Of a DNA stretch of 64,000 nucleotides, positions 25,008-34,125 are shown one piece after another. How positions within the stretch are numbered: the stretch's first letter is position 1; each line of letters begins with the position of its first letter. Both the position numbers and the translations under genes were made by a program. The stretch lies in the NCBI GenBank assembly GCA_030682835.1, contig JAUXNG010000027.1:1-64000 (forward strand), written 5' to 3'. This DNA comes from Hydrogenophaga sp. (lineage in GTDB: Bacteria > Pseudomonadota > Gammaproteobacteria > Burkholderiales > Burkholderiaceae_C). The notes beneath the pieces are model-generated. The model did not search any database. It was not told the DNA's origin and saw only the letters and a list, made by a program, of their open reading frames with translations.

Positions 25008-25757
25008 ATGAAGACACTACCAAGACTGCTGACAGGGAGGTCGGCGCTGTTTCTGGATTTCGACGGAACGCTGGCCGAACTGGCCCCCCGACCCGAGGCC
25101 GTGGTGGTCCCGCGCGAGCTGATCGGCCTGCTGGGCCAGCTGTTTGAACAGCTGGACGGCGCCATGGCCCTGGTCACCGGGCGGGCCCAGGCCGACATTG
25201 AACCCTTCCTGGCGCCGCTGCGCCTGCCGGCCGCTTTCGAGCACGGCGCGGTGCGCCGGCCCACCAGCGGCACGCTGGTGCAGGCGCCCACGCCCGAGCT
25301 GGGCCCCGCCCTGGCGGCTGCCCGGGCGCTGGCCGCGCGGCACCCCGGCCTGCTGGTGGAACACAAACAGACCGCCATGGCCCTGCACTTCCGGCTGGCG
25401 CCCGAGATGCAGGCCGAGTGCACAGCGGCCATGGCCGCTGCCATCGCCCACGACCCCGGCCTGCAGCTGCTGCGGGGCAAGGCGGTGGTGGAGGTGAAAT
25501 CGGCCCACGTGAGCAAGGGGCTGGCCATTGCCGCCTTTATGAAAGAAGCCCCGTTCGCGGGCCGTGAGCCCGTGTTTGCCGGCGACGACGTCACCGACGA
25601 AGCCGGCTTTGACGTGGTGCAGCAGCTCGGCGGCACCGGGGTGAAAGTGGGCGAAGGCCCCACCTGCGCGGCTGTGCGCGTCGCCGACCCGCTTGCGCTG
25701 CGCGCCTGGCTGCAGCAGGCAGCCCGTTTGCCCCCGCTGAACACCGCCCCACCATGA
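25008..25757 (+). CDS. otsB: Trehalose-6-phosphate phosphatase
   Basis: Removes the phosphate from trehalose-6-phosphate to give the osmoprotectant trehalose. The 249-residue HAD-fold protein has motif I LFLDFDGTLAE (nucleophile Asp17, acid Asp19), a capped middle region and motif III FAGDDVTDEAGF. It is the first gene of an operon: the stop overlaps the GH15 start (ATGA). A possible promoter lies at 24975-25005 (TTGTTC, then GGTAAAA about 17 nt later), with AAAAAGAG as ribosome binding site. Confidence 0.93.
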   Translation: MKTLPRLLTGRSALFLDFDGTLAELAPRPEAVVVPRELIGLLGQLFEQLDGAMALVTGRAQADIEPFLAPLRLPAAFEHGAVRRPTSGTLVQAPTPELGPALAAARALAARHPGLLVEHKQTAMALHFRLAPEMQAECTAAMAAAIAHDPGLQLLRGKAVVEVKSAHVSKGLAIAAFMKEAPFAGREPVFAGDDVTDEAGFDVVQQLGGTGVKVGEGPTCAAVRVADPLALRAWLQQAARLPPLNTAPP

Positions 25758-27646
25758 ACGCACCCATCGACCTCCCCCACGCTGCCACTGCCCCCCACGC
25801 CGCCACCGGCGACGCGTTTCAGGGGCCTGAACGCCACGGCTTCCAGCCACCCGCACCCGCTTCGCTTTCGCTCGGCGTGGTGGGCAACTGCGCCTTCAGC
25901 GCCCTGATTGACCCGCACGGCCGCGTGGTCTGGAGCTGCTTGCCGCGCTTCGATGGCGACCCGGTCTTTCACGCCCTGCTGGGCGGCGACCAGGGAGGCG
26001 AAGACGGCGCCGGCGCGTTCAGCATCGAGATCGAGAACCTGGCCGAAGCCCGGCAGACCTATGTGCCCAACACCGCGGTGCTGCAGACGGAGCTGTGGGA
26101 CACCCGCGGCCAGGGCCTGCTGATCACCGACTTTGCGCCACGCTTCCCCACGCGCGGCCGTTTCTTCCGTCCCACCATGCTGGTGCGGCGCGTGCGCCCG
26201 CTCCAGGGCACGCCGCGCGTGCGGGTCAACCTGTCGCCGCGCTTCAACTGGGGCGAACAGCAGCCCGCCATCACCTCGGGCAGCAACCACATCCGCTACG
26301 TGGGCGAGCAGCAGACGCTTCGCCTGCACACCGACGCCTCGGTCTCGCATGTGCTGCACCAGCGCCCCTTCCTGCTGCTGCAGGAGACCAACTTCCTGCT
26401 CGGGCCGGACGAAACGCTGGAAGGCGGCATTGCCGACACCGCGCGCCACTTCGAACAGGAAACACTGGCCTACTGGCGCGGCTGGACGCAACGCCTGGCC
26501 CTGCCGCTGGAGTGGCAGGAAGCGGTGATCCGCGCCGCCATCACGCTCAAGCTGTCCATGTTCGAGGACACCGGCGCCATCGTCGCGGCCATGACCACCA
26601 GCATTCCCGAGGCGCCCGGCAGCCAGCGCAACTGGGACTACCGCTATTGCTGGCTGCGCGACGCCTTCTTCGTGGTGCGCGCGCTCAACAGCCTGGCCGA
26701 GGTGGGCACCATGGAAGACTACCTGCGCTGGCTGTCCAACGCGGTGGTCGGCTCCGGCGGCGGCCATGTGCAGCCGCTGTTTGGCGTGGGGCTGGAGAGC
26801 GAACTCACCGAGAGCATCTGCGAGCGCCTGCCGGGCTACCGCGGCATGGGGCCGGTGCGCGTGGGCAACCAGGCCTTCGAGCATTTCCAGCACGACGTGT
26901 ACGGCAACATCGTGCTGGCCTCGGCCCAGGCCTTTCACGACAAGCGCCTGCTGCACCCGGCCGGGCTGGCCGAGTTCGAGCGGCTTGAAGCCGTGGGCGA
27001 CCAGGCGGTGCGCATCTTCGACCTGCCCGACGCCGGCATGTGGGAGCTGCGCACGCGGGCCCGCGTGCACACCTCGTCGGCGCTGATGTGCTGGGCCGCC
27101 TGCGACCGCCTGGCCAAGATCGCCCACACCCTGGACCTGCCCGGGCGCGCAGCCCGCTGGGCTCAGCACGCGGCCACCATGCAGGAACGCATCCTCAAGG
27201 AAAGCTGGAACGAGGAGCGCCAGGCCTTTGCCGAAAGCTTCGGCGGCCACCTGCTCGACGCCAGCGTGCTGCTGATGGCCGAGGTGAACTTCATCGACCC
27301 GATGGACCCGCGCTTCATTTCGACCCTGGCCGCACTGGAAGAGCACCTGTGCGACGGTCCCTTCATGCGGCGCTACGAAGGCGCCGACGACTTCGGCAAG
27401 CCTGAAACCGCCTTCAACATCTGCACCTTCTGGCGCATCGACGCGCTGGCCCGCATCGGCCGCCTCGACGAGGCCCGCGCCATCTTCGAGACCATGCTGG
27501 CCGCGCGCAACCCGCTGGGCATGCTGTCGGAAGACACGCACGCCGAAACCGGCGAGATGTGGGGCAACTACCCGCAGACCTATTCCATGGTGGGCATCAT
27601 CAACGCCGCGGTGCGCCTGTCGGCGACTTGGGACACGGTGATCTGA
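25754..27646 (+). CDS. Glycoside hydrolase family 15 protein (trehalase/glucoamylase-like)
   Basis: A 630-residue protein. After ~25 variable residues comes the N-terminal beta domain common to bacterial GH15 proteins (SLGVVGNCAFSALIDPHGRVVW). The (alpha/alpha)6 catalytic domain follows, starting with RNWDYRYCWLRDAFFVVRAL near 290, and ends GEMWGNYPQTYSMVGIINAAVRLS. There is no signal peptide, so it is cytosolic. It is translationally coupled to otsB (4-nt overlap) and otsA (1-nt overlap). This ties it to trehalose metabolism, perhaps as a trehalase or maltosyl hydrolase, but GH15 also includes dextranases and glucoamylases. Confidence 0.88.
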   Translation: MNAPIDLPHAATAPHAATGDAFQGPERHGFQPPAPASLSLGVVGNCAFSALIDPHGRVVWSCLPRFDGDPVFHALLGGDQGGEDGAGAFSIEIENLAEARQTYVPNTAVLQTELWDTRGQGLLITDFAPRFPTRGRFFRPTMLVRRVRPLQGTPRVRVNLSPRFNWGEQQPAITSGSNHIRYVGEQQTLRLHTDASVSHVLHQRPFLLLQETNFLLGPDETLEGGIADTARHFEQETLAYWRGWTQRLALPLEWQEAVIRAAITLKLSMFEDTGAIVAAMTTSIPEAPGSQRNWDYRYCWLRDAFFVVRALNSLAEVGTMEDYLRWLSNAVVGSGGGHVQPLFGVGLESELTESICERLPGYRGMGPVRVGNQAFEHFQHDVYGNIVLASAQAFHDKRLLHPAGLAEFERLEAVGDQAVRIFDLPDAGMWELRTRARVHTSSALMCWAACDRLAKIAHTLDLPGRAARWAQHAATMQERILKESWNEERQAFAESFGGHLLDASVLLMAEVNFIDPMDPRFISTLAALEEHLCDGPFMRRYEGADDFGKPETAFNICTFWRIDALARIGRLDEARAIFETMLAARNPLGMLSEDTHAETGEMWGNYPQTYSMVGIINAAVRLSATWDTVI

Positions 27647-29043
27647 TGGGGCGTCTCGTTGTCGTCTCCAACCGCCTGGCCGACCCGCGCAAGACCGCCT
27701 CGGGCGGCCTGGCCGTGGCGCTGGGCCAGGCGCTGGAGGCGTCGGGCGGCCTCTGGTTCGGCTGGAGCGGCCACGTGGTGGAAGACGGCACGCCCGGCGA
27801 GGGCGAACTGCACCTAAGCCAGGCCGGCAGCGTGCAGCTGGCCACGGTGGACCTCAGCCGCGAAGACCACGACAGCTACTACCTGGGCTACAGCAACGGC
27901 GTGCTGTGGCCGGTGTTCCATTACCGGCTCGACCTGGCCGACTTCGACGCCGGCTACATCGGCGGCTACCGGCGCGTGAACCAGATGTTCGCGCACAAGC
28001 TGGCTGGCCTGCTGCGCCCGGACGACACGATCTGGGTGCACGACTACCACCTCATCCCGCTGGCGGCCGAACTGCGCGCCATGGGCTGCCAGCAGCGTAT
28101 GGGTTTTTTCCTGCACATTCCGCTGCCGCCGCCCCTGTTGCTCGCCGCGGTGCCTGAACACGAATGGCTGATGCGCTCGCTGTTCGCCTACGACCTGCTC
28201 GGCCTGCAGAGCGAGGCCGACGTGGCGCACTTCTCGCGCTACGTGGGCACCGAGACCGGTGCCGACATCCTCGGCGAGCACGAATTCCGCGCCTTCGGCA
28301 ACACGCTGCAGGTCCAGGCCTTCCCCATCGGCATCGATGTGGACGAGTTCACCGCGCTGGGCCGCGGGCCCGACGCGCAGGAGATGTTCGACCAGATGCG
28401 CAGCGAGTACTCGCGCCGGCGCCTGCTGCTGGGCGTGGAGCGGCTGGACTATTCCAAGGGCCTGCCGCAGCGCCTGAAAGCCTTTCGCCAGCTGCTGCAG
28501 AACTACCCGGAGAACGTGGGCAGCACCACGCTGATCCAGATCGCCTCGCCCAGCCGCGAATCGGTGGACGCCTACGCCTCGCTGCGCCAGGAGCTGGAGA
28601 GCCTGAGCGGCGCCATCAACGGCGATTTCGGGCAGCTCGACTGGATGCCGGTGCGCTACATCCACCGCACCGTGATGCGCAAGCGCCTGCCCGGCCTGTA
28701 CCGCGCCGCGGCCGTGGCGCTGGTGACGCCGCTGCGCGACGGCATGAACCTGGTGGCCAAGGAATTCATTGCCGCGCAGGACCCGGACGACCCCGGCGTG
28801 CTGGTGCTCTCGCGTTTCGCCGGCGCGGCCGAACAACTGCGCGAGGCGCTGCTGGTGAACCCCTACGACACCACGCGCACGGCAGAGACGATCCAGCGCG
28901 CCCTGCACATGTCGCTGGAAGAGCGGCAGCGGCGCCACCAGGCCCTGCTGGCGCGCATCCGCGAGCGCGACGTGCACTGGTGGCGCGAAAGCTACCTGCA
29001 GGCACTGGCGCGCGCGCCGGCCTCCGGCTCCCCCGACTCATAG
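27646..29043 (+). CDS. otsA: Trehalose-6-phosphate synthase
   Basis: Transfers glucose from UDP-glucose to glucose-6-phosphate. The 465-residue GT20 protein has [17 protein letters not shown] at the N-terminus (glucose-6-P site), [14 protein letters not shown] near 130, [15 protein letters not shown], and [14 protein letters not shown] near 365. The ATG at 27646 shares its A with the GH15 stop codon, giving tight coupling. A longer frame from 27559 lies inside GH15 and is discarded. Together with OtsB it makes trehalose, and the nearby MscS gene fits an osmotic-stress role. Confidence 0.95.
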   Translation: MGRLVVVSNRLADPRKTASGGLAVALGQALEASGGLWFGWSGHVVEDGTPGEGELHLSQAGSVQLATVDLSREDHDSYYLGYSNGVLWPVFHYRLDLADFDAGYIGGYRRVNQMFAHKLAGLLRPDDTIWVHDYHLIPLAAELRAMGCQQRMGFFLHIPLPPPLLLAAVPEHEWLMRSLFAYDLLGLQSEADVAHFSRYVGTETGADILGEHEFRAFGNTLQVQAFPIGIDVDEFTALGRGPDAQEMFDQMRSEYSRRRLLLGVERLDYSKGLPQRLKAFRQLLQNYPENVGSTTLIQIASPSRESVDAYASLRQELESLSGAINGDFGQLDWMPVRYIHRTVMRKRLPGLYRAAAVALVTPLRDGMNLVAKEFIAAQDPDDPGVLVLSRFAGAAEQLREALLVNPYDTTRTAETIQRALHMSLEERQRRHQALLARIRERDVHWWRESYLQALARAPASGSPDS

Positions 29044-29131
29044 CCACCGCCCGCCGGGCGCCGGGCTGCCAGCCACGCCGCTGGCCGCCGGCCATTTCCG
29101 ATCACGTTCTGTTTCCCAGGAGGCTCCATAC

Positions 29132-30040
29132 ATGAACGAAAACCTTGTCGACATCGCCACCCGCTGGTGGATCGGCTTCGGCGGCGCGGCCGCCAGCCTG
29201 CTGCGCATCACGCTCATCCTGATCCTGGCCTGGGTGCTGGTGTCGGTGCTGCAGCGCGGCGTGAACACGCTTCGGCTGCGCATCGAGGGCCGGCTGGACG
29301 ACCGCGAGGCCACCAAGCGCGCCGAAACCCTGGGCCGCGTGTTCCGCTACCTGATCGCGGTGGTGGTGAGCCTGATCGCCGGCATGCTGGTGCTCTCGGA
29401 AATGGGCGTGTCGGTGGCGCCCATCCTGGGGGCGGCCGGTGTGGTCGGTCTGGCGGTGGGCTTTGGCGCGCAGAGCCTGGTGAAGGACTTCTTCACCGGT
29501 TTCTTCATCCTGCTGGAAAACCAGATCCGCCAGGGCGACGTGGTGAAGCTGGGCGACCATGCCGGCATGGTGGAGGTGGTGACGCTGCGCTACGTGCAAC
29601 TGCGCGACTACGACGGCAACGTGCACTACGTGCCCAACGGCACCATCAGCTCCGTGATCAACATGACGCGCGGCTTCAGCAACGCGGTGATGGACGTGGG
29701 CGTGGCCTACCGCGAAAACGTGGACGAGGTGATGACCGTCATGCGCACCGTGGCCGAGGTCATGCGCCAGGACGAGGTGTTCGGACCACGCATCAGCGCC
29801 GACCTGGAAATTGCCGGCGTGGACAGCTGGGCCGACTCGGCCGTGGTGATCCGCTGCCGCTTCCGCACGCTGCCGCTGGAGCAGTGGGGCGTGAAGCGCG
29901 AGTACCTCAAGCGCCTGAAGGCAGCCTTTGACGCCGCCGGCATCGAAATTCCCTACCCGCACCTCACGGTGTACGCCGGCCAGGACAAGCAGGGCAAGGC
30001 GCCGGCCTTCGGCATCCGCCAGCTCGATCCGGCCGCCTGA
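29132..30040 (+). CDS. Small-conductance mechanosensitive channel (MscS family)
   Basis: Releases solutes during hypo-osmotic shock. The 302-residue inner-membrane protein has about three membrane segments. It ends with the pore helix and MscS motif GAAGVVGLAVGFGAQSLVKDFFTGFF, then the beta domain (QIRQGDVVKLGDHAG, VHYVPNGTISSVINMTR) and a C-terminal alpha/beta domain. Size matches E. coli MscS. It follows the trehalose operon by 88 nt on the same strand, consistent with a shared osmotic function. Confidence 0.93.
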   Translation: MNENLVDIATRWWIGFGGAAASLLRITLILILAWVLVSVLQRGVNTLRLRIEGRLDDREATKRAETLGRVFRYLIAVVVSLIAGMLVLSEMGVSVAPILGAAGVVGLAVGFGAQSLVKDFFTGFFILLENQIRQGDVVKLGDHAGMVEVVTLRYVQLRDYDGNVHYVPNGTISSVINMTRGFSNAVMDVGVAYRENVDEVMTVMRTVAEVMRQDEVFGPRISADLEIAGVDSWADSAVVIRCRFRTLPLEQWGVKREYLKRLKAAFDAAGIEIPYPHLTVYAGQDKQGKAPAFGIRQLDPAA

Positions 30041-30095
30041 GAACCGGCCAGGCCACCGGGCCGGGCGTGGAGAAAAGCCCGGATAATTTGGCCGC

Positions 30096-30809
30096 ATGGC
30101 CCACCTGCTGATTGTTGAAGACGACGAACTCCTGCGCGACGGCCTGAGCGCCCAGCTGGCCCGCGCGGGGCACCGCATCGACACCGCCGCCGACGGGCAG
30201 CAGGCGCTGGACCTGCTGCAGGCCCAGGCCTTCGATGGCGTGGTTCTGGATCTGGGCCTGCCCCGGGTGGACGGGCTGACGGTGTTGCGCCGCCTGCGCG
30301 AGCGCCTGCCGGCGCTGCCGGTGCTGATCCTCACCGCCCGCGACGGCGTGGAAGACCGGGTGGCCGGCCTGAACGCCGGCGCCGACGACTACCTCACCAA
30401 ACCCTTCAACCTCGACGAACTGCGCGCCCGCCTGCAGTCCATGCTGCGCCGCGCCAGCCTGCCGGCCTTCGGGGCCGGCCCGGTCCCGGCACCCGCCACG
30501 CCCGCGGCGGGCAGCGCTTGGCGCCTGGATCCGGTGCTGCCCCGTGCCTGGGTCGGCCAGGATCCGGTGGAACTGACGCAACGCGAATGGGTGCTGCTGG
30601 ATCTGCTGGTGCGCCAGTCCGGCCAGGTGGTGAGCCGCGAAGACGTGCTGTCGGCCTGGCAGGGCGCACCCGGCGAAGCCGGCGGGGCCACGTCCAACGC
30701 GCTGGAGGTGTACGTGCACCGCCTGCGCCGCAAGCTGGCCGATGCGCCGCTGAACATCCGCAATGTGCGCGGCCTGGGCTACCTGCTGGAAGCCGCGCCG
30801 GGCGCATGA
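30096..30809 (+). CDS. OmpR/PhoB family response regulator (TctD-like)
   Basis: A 237-residue regulator. The receiver domain (1-120) has phospho-acceptor Asp52 (VVLDLGLP), acidic residues Glu8, Asp9 and Asp10, and Lys102 (YLTKPF). A Pro/Ala-rich linker precedes the winged-helix DNA-binding domain (about 150-235: LTQREWVLLDLLVRQSGQVVS and HRLRRKLADAPLNIRNVRGLGY). Its stop overlaps the kinase start (ATGA), so the two are a cognate pair. The target is unknown; TctDE homologues control tricarboxylate uptake. Confidence 0.92.
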   Translation: MAHLLIVEDDELLRDGLSAQLARAGHRIDTAADGQQALDLLQAQAFDGVVLDLGLPRVDGLTVLRRLRERLPALPVLILTARDGVEDRVAGLNAGADDYLTKPFNLDELRARLQSMLRRASLPAFGAGPVPAPATPAAGSAWRLDPVLPRAWVGQDPVELTQREWVLLDLLVRQSGQVVSREDVLSAWQGAPGEAGGATSNALEVYVHRLRRKLADAPLNIRNVRGLGYLLEAAPGA

Positions 30810-32197
30810 ACCCGCGCGCCGGCATGCCCGCCCCTGCCCTGCTCTCGCTGCGCCGCCAGCTGCTGCTGTGGCTGCTGCTGCCGCAGCTCGCGCTGTGGGC
30901 GGGGGGTGGCCTGCTGACCTACCGCATCGCCCTGTCGTACGCCGAGAAGGGCATCGACCAGTCGCTCACGCAGTCGGTGCGCGCACTGGCGCGGCAGGTC
31001 AAGCCCATCGGCTCCGGCCTGCTGATCGATTTCCCGCGCGCCGCACAGGACGTGCTGGAGCAGGACCCGGACGACCGCATCAGCTACATGGTGTCCTCGC
31101 CGCCAGGGCAGTTCCTGCTGGGCAACCAGCGCCTGCCGCAACCTCCCGAGCCGCAGGCACCGCAGCCCGGCGGCGAGCCGGTGCTGTACGGCAGCGTGCT
31201 CGACGGCAAGCCGATCCGCATCGTGGCGCTGGACGTGCGCTACGGCGACGCCGACACGCCGCAAACCCTGCGTGTGCAGGTGGGCAAGAGTCTGGCTGTG
31301 CAGCAGCGCATTGCCGGCGAACTGGTGGCCGACATGCTGGCGCCGCTGCTGGCGCTGGGCGTGCTGCTGAGCCTGCTGGTGCACGGCGGCATCCGCCGCG
31401 GCCTCGCGCCGCTCACGCGCCTGACAGCGCAACTGGAAAACCGCTCGGTCGACGCGCTCTCGCCGATCGAAATCGCGCAGGCCCCGAGCGAGGTCCATGC
31501 GCTGGTGCAGGCGGTCAACAGCCTGCTGGCCGAGGTGGCGCGCAGCGTGCACCAGGAAAAGCGCTTCATCAACGACGCCGCCCACCAGCTGCGCACGCCA
31601 CTGGCCGGGCTGATCAGCCAGGTCGAACTGGCGCAGGGCGAGACGACCGACCCGGCGCTGGCGCAGCGGCTGGCCAAGGTGCTCACCGGCGCGCAGCGCA
31701 GCGCGCATCTGGTGCACCAGCTGCTCACACTGGCGCGCAACGAAACCCAGGCCCGGCGCGAGCCGCTGGACCTGGCCGCGCTGGCGCGCGAGGTGGCGCG
31801 CGAATGGACGCCGCGCGCCCTGGCCGCCGGCATGGACCTGGGCTACGAGGGCGAGGAGCATGTGCCCATCGAAGGCGACGCGCTGCAGCTGCGCGAGGCC
31901 ATGGCCAACCTGATCGACAACGCCCTTCGCTACACGCCGCGCGGCAGCACCGTCACCTTGCGCGTGCGCGCGCAGCAGCCCAGCGGGGCGCTGCTGATCG
32001 TGGAGGACAACGGCCCCGGCCTCAGCCCCGACGACATGGGCCATGTGTTCCAGCGCTTCTGGCGCGCCAGCGAACAGCCCGGCGGCTGCGGCCTGGGGCT
32101 GGCCATCGTGCAGGAGATCGCGCGGCGGCACGGCGGCGAGGCCCGGGTGGAAAATGCCCAGCCTCAGGGTTTGCGCGTGGAACTCCGCATGGGGTGA
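30806..32197 (+). CDS. Sensor histidine kinase (TctE-like)
   Basis: A 463-residue membrane kinase: a membrane segment near 18-45, a periplasmic sensor (about 45-185) and a second segment near 190-215. Next come a short linker, HisKA with phospho-acceptor His about 260 (INDAAHQLRTPLAG), and HATPase_c with N box NLIDNALRYTP and G boxes EDNGPGLSPDD and GCGLGLAI. It starts inside the regulator's stop codon. A repeat-rich intergenic region follows it. Confidence 0.92.
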   Translation: MNPRAGMPAPALLSLRRQLLLWLLLPQLALWAGGGLLTYRIALSYAEKGIDQSLTQSVRALARQVKPIGSGLLIDFPRAAQDVLEQDPDDRISYMVSSPPGQFLLGNQRLPQPPEPQAPQPGGEPVLYGSVLDGKPIRIVALDVRYGDADTPQTLRVQVGKSLAVQQRIAGELVADMLAPLLALGVLLSLLVHGGIRRGLAPLTRLTAQLENRSVDALSPIEIAQAPSEVHALVQAVNSLLAEVARSVHQEKRFINDAAHQLRTPLAGLISQVELAQGETTDPALAQRLAKVLTGAQRSAHLVHQLLTLARNETQARREPLDLAALAREVAREWTPRALAAGMDLGYEGEEHVPIEGDALQLREAMANLIDNALRYTPRGSTVTLRVRAQQPSGALLIVEDNGPGLSPDDMGHVFQRFWRASEQPGGCGLGLAIVQEIARRHGGEARVENAQPQGLRVELRMG

Positions 32198-32506
32198 GAG
32201 ACCCCCCGCGCCGCTTCGCGTCACCCCCCAGGGGGCGGCACCTGCGGGCTGGGAGACCCGGACCCGTGGTGCCCCCGGGCTGGAGCCCTCCGGACGGTAC
32301 GGGTGACGCTCCGGGCACTGGGCCGCGGGGAAACACCCCCGCGCCGCTTCGCGTCACCACCCCCAAGCGCGCGGGCACCCCGCGCACCACAGACAATCAC
32401 CCCTGCGGTCCCTTTATTCCCCCGTTCGGGCTGAGCCTGTCGAAGCCCTCTCACCCCACATTCCCGGCATGCCCCCACATCCCCCTCACGCGAGCAAGTC
32501 CCCCAC
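32198..32506. other. Repeat-rich intergenic region
   Basis: No gene is visible. It holds two direct copies of a 23-bp sequence beginning CCCCCGCGCCGCTTCGCGTC (32203-32225 and 32336-32358). A diverged inverted copy is at 42757-42795. There is also one 28-bp repeat (32422-32449) that is the exact reverse complement of 23469-23496. The hairpin around CCCCCCAGGGGG (32224-32235) may end the kinase transcript. Confidence 0.65.
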
Positions 32507-32929
32507 ATGAGCGACTGGAAAACACAGCAAATGATCAAGGCCTCGGGCTGGCCGCTGGCCCCGGAGGCACTCGAAGCCGGCGCCGACTTCCATGCCGTGC
32601 TGGATGGCGGGCTGGTGCCGCTGGAATGGGCCTGCCGCGAGGGCAAGACCAGCCTGCTCAAGCACATGATCGAACATGGCGCCCGCGTGGCCGACACCGC
32701 AGACCACGGCCACGCCCTGCTGGCGCTCGGCCTCGCCTCGGGCAGCTTCCAGACCGTGATGTTGCTGATCGACCAGCTCAAGGTCGCCGGGGCGCCGACC
32801 CCCGGCGAGGCACAAGAGAAGGCCTTGCTCCACACGTTCCGCAACGCCCACACCGACGCCCGCAACCGCCTGCAGCAGACGCTGAAGGACTGGGCGCGCA
32901 AGGCCCGCCAGCCAGGCCCGCGCGGGTGA
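32507..32929 (+). CDS. Small ankyrin-repeat-like protein
   Basis: A 140-residue protein without signal peptide. About three ankyrin-like units can be read: DGGLVPLEWACREGKTSLLKHMIEHGARV, ADHGHALLALGLASGSFQTVMLLIDQ and a third degenerate one. The ends are charged and probably helical or flexible. Such proteins usually bind other proteins. Neither partner nor role is evident; it lies in a repeat-rich region. Confidence 0.6.
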   Translation: MSDWKTQQMIKASGWPLAPEALEAGADFHAVLDGGLVPLEWACREGKTSLLKHMIEHGARVADTADHGHALLALGLASGSFQTVMLLIDQLKVAGAPTPGEAQEKALLHTFRNAHTDARNRLQQTLKDWARKARQPGPRG

Positions 32930-32998
32930 AACCCGCGATCAGGACGTGACTGGCCTGTTCGGCCTCGTCCTCTCCGGCGTCACGGCACATGAAGGCGG

Positions 32999-33148
32999 TC
33001 ACGTAGGCGAACACGACGACCGCGTACAACGACAGCAGAACGCACGGGCCTCCAGCGGCTCCCGCAAGGCGTAGCGTTCCTGCTTCACCTGCTCGTCCAC
33101 CAGCGGGTCGGGGACGGTGTCGCTTGCCTGGTCGTCGGATGTGGGCAT
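32999..33148 (-). pseudogene. Frameshifted small membrane protein
   Basis: From ATG at 33148 the minus strand encodes MPTSDDQASDTVPDPLVDEQ and about 15 further sensible residues. The frame then turns Cys/Arg-rich and stops at 32999. In another minus-strand frame the DNA just after reads VLLSLYAVVVFAYVTAFMCR, a plausible membrane helix, then DAGEDEAEQASHV. A single indel near 33045-33070 would join them into one small membrane protein. That second frame runs on into the ankyrin gene, so the original 3' end is unclear. It is either a pseudogene or a sequencing error. Confidence 0.35.
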
Positions 33149-33308
33149 GTGTGGTTCCGGCCAAGGCGGCTGGCTCGTCGCTGCCGCAACCCGGGCGATC
33201 TGCGTGCCAGGTGCGGGCGCAATTGCTTACAAGCTGCCTGCGCACACCTGTCGAGCTGGCCCCGGGATTGCCCCGTTCGATTCCCGGCCCGTCCTCACGC
33301 CAGCACCC

Positions 33309-34106
33309 ATGCCCGTCGAACTCCTCACCAGCCTAGCGGCCTCGGCGCTGCTGGCCATGGTGCACCTGGGCGTCTCAGGTTTGCACCGCCTCAGCGCTCG
33401 GCCACGGCGCTACGCGCTGTCGCTTGGTGGGGGCACCGCGGTGGCCTATGTGTTTCTGCACCTGCTGCCGGAACTGCAGCAGCACCAGGGTGAAGTGGAA
33501 GAAGCGACCGACGCGGTGCTGGGCTGGCTAGACCGCCACGTCTACCTGCTCGCCCTGCTGGGGCTCACCCTCTTCTACGGGCTGGAGCGGCTGGCGCTGC
33601 GCGCGCGCCGGGGGCGCTCCGGCGAATCAGACGCGGACAACGATGACGCCGATGACGCCGACGATTCGGCGGCCGATACCGAAGAGACGGATCAGCAGAC
33701 CGGCGGCGCCACCTTCTGGCTCAGCATGTCGGGTTTCACCATTTACAACGCGCTGATCGGCTACCTGCTCGTCGAGCAGGCGGCCCGGGGTCTGGGCCCG
33801 CTGCTGCTGCTCACGCTGGCCATGGCACTGCACTTCCTGGTGAACGACTACGCCCTGCGCGAGCACCACCAGGCGCGCTACCGGCGCACCGGGCGCTGGG
33901 TGCTCTCCGCCGCCGTGCTGGCCGGCACCGTGCTGGGCCTGGTGGGCACGGTGCCGCCGCTGGTGGTGTCGCTGCTGGTGGCCGTGCTGGCCGGTGGCGT
34001 GGTACTCAACGTGCTCAAGGAAGAGCTGCCCGCGGCGCGCGAAAGCAGCTTCGGCGCCTTTCTGCTGGGCGCGGCGGGCTACACAGGCCTGCTGCTGATG
34101 CTGTGA
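33309..34106 (+). CDS. ZIP-fold-like integral membrane protein
   Basis: A 265-residue protein with about seven to eight membrane segments and a long acidic cytoplasmic loop (about 95-130: DADNDDADDADDSAADTEET). Motifs LGGGTAVAYVFLHLLPEL and ALHFLVNDYALREHH place conserved His/Glu pairs in helices, as in ZIP metal transporters, but the family match is only approximate. I start at ATG 33309; the longer frame upstream is unlikely. A metal-transport role is inference. It is convergent with the ABC ATPase gene. Confidence 0.55.
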   Translation: MPVELLTSLAASALLAMVHLGVSGLHRLSARPRRYALSLGGGTAVAYVFLHLLPELQQHQGEVEEATDAVLGWLDRHVYLLALLGLTLFYGLERLALRARRGRSGESDADNDDADDADDSAADTEETDQQTGGATFWLSMSGFTIYNALIGYLLVEQAARGLGPLLLLTLAMALHFLVNDYALREHHQARYRRTGRWVLSAAVLAGTVLGLVGTVPPLVVSLLVAVLAGGVVLNVLKEELPAARESSFGAFLLGAAGYTGLLLML

Positions 34107-34125
34107 AGGCTTTTGCGTCTGCGCA

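Noticed and set aside
24920-27541. 873-codon minus-strand frame opposite the trehalose operon
   Set aside because: Antisense of otsB and GH15, which have clear motifs and coupled starts.
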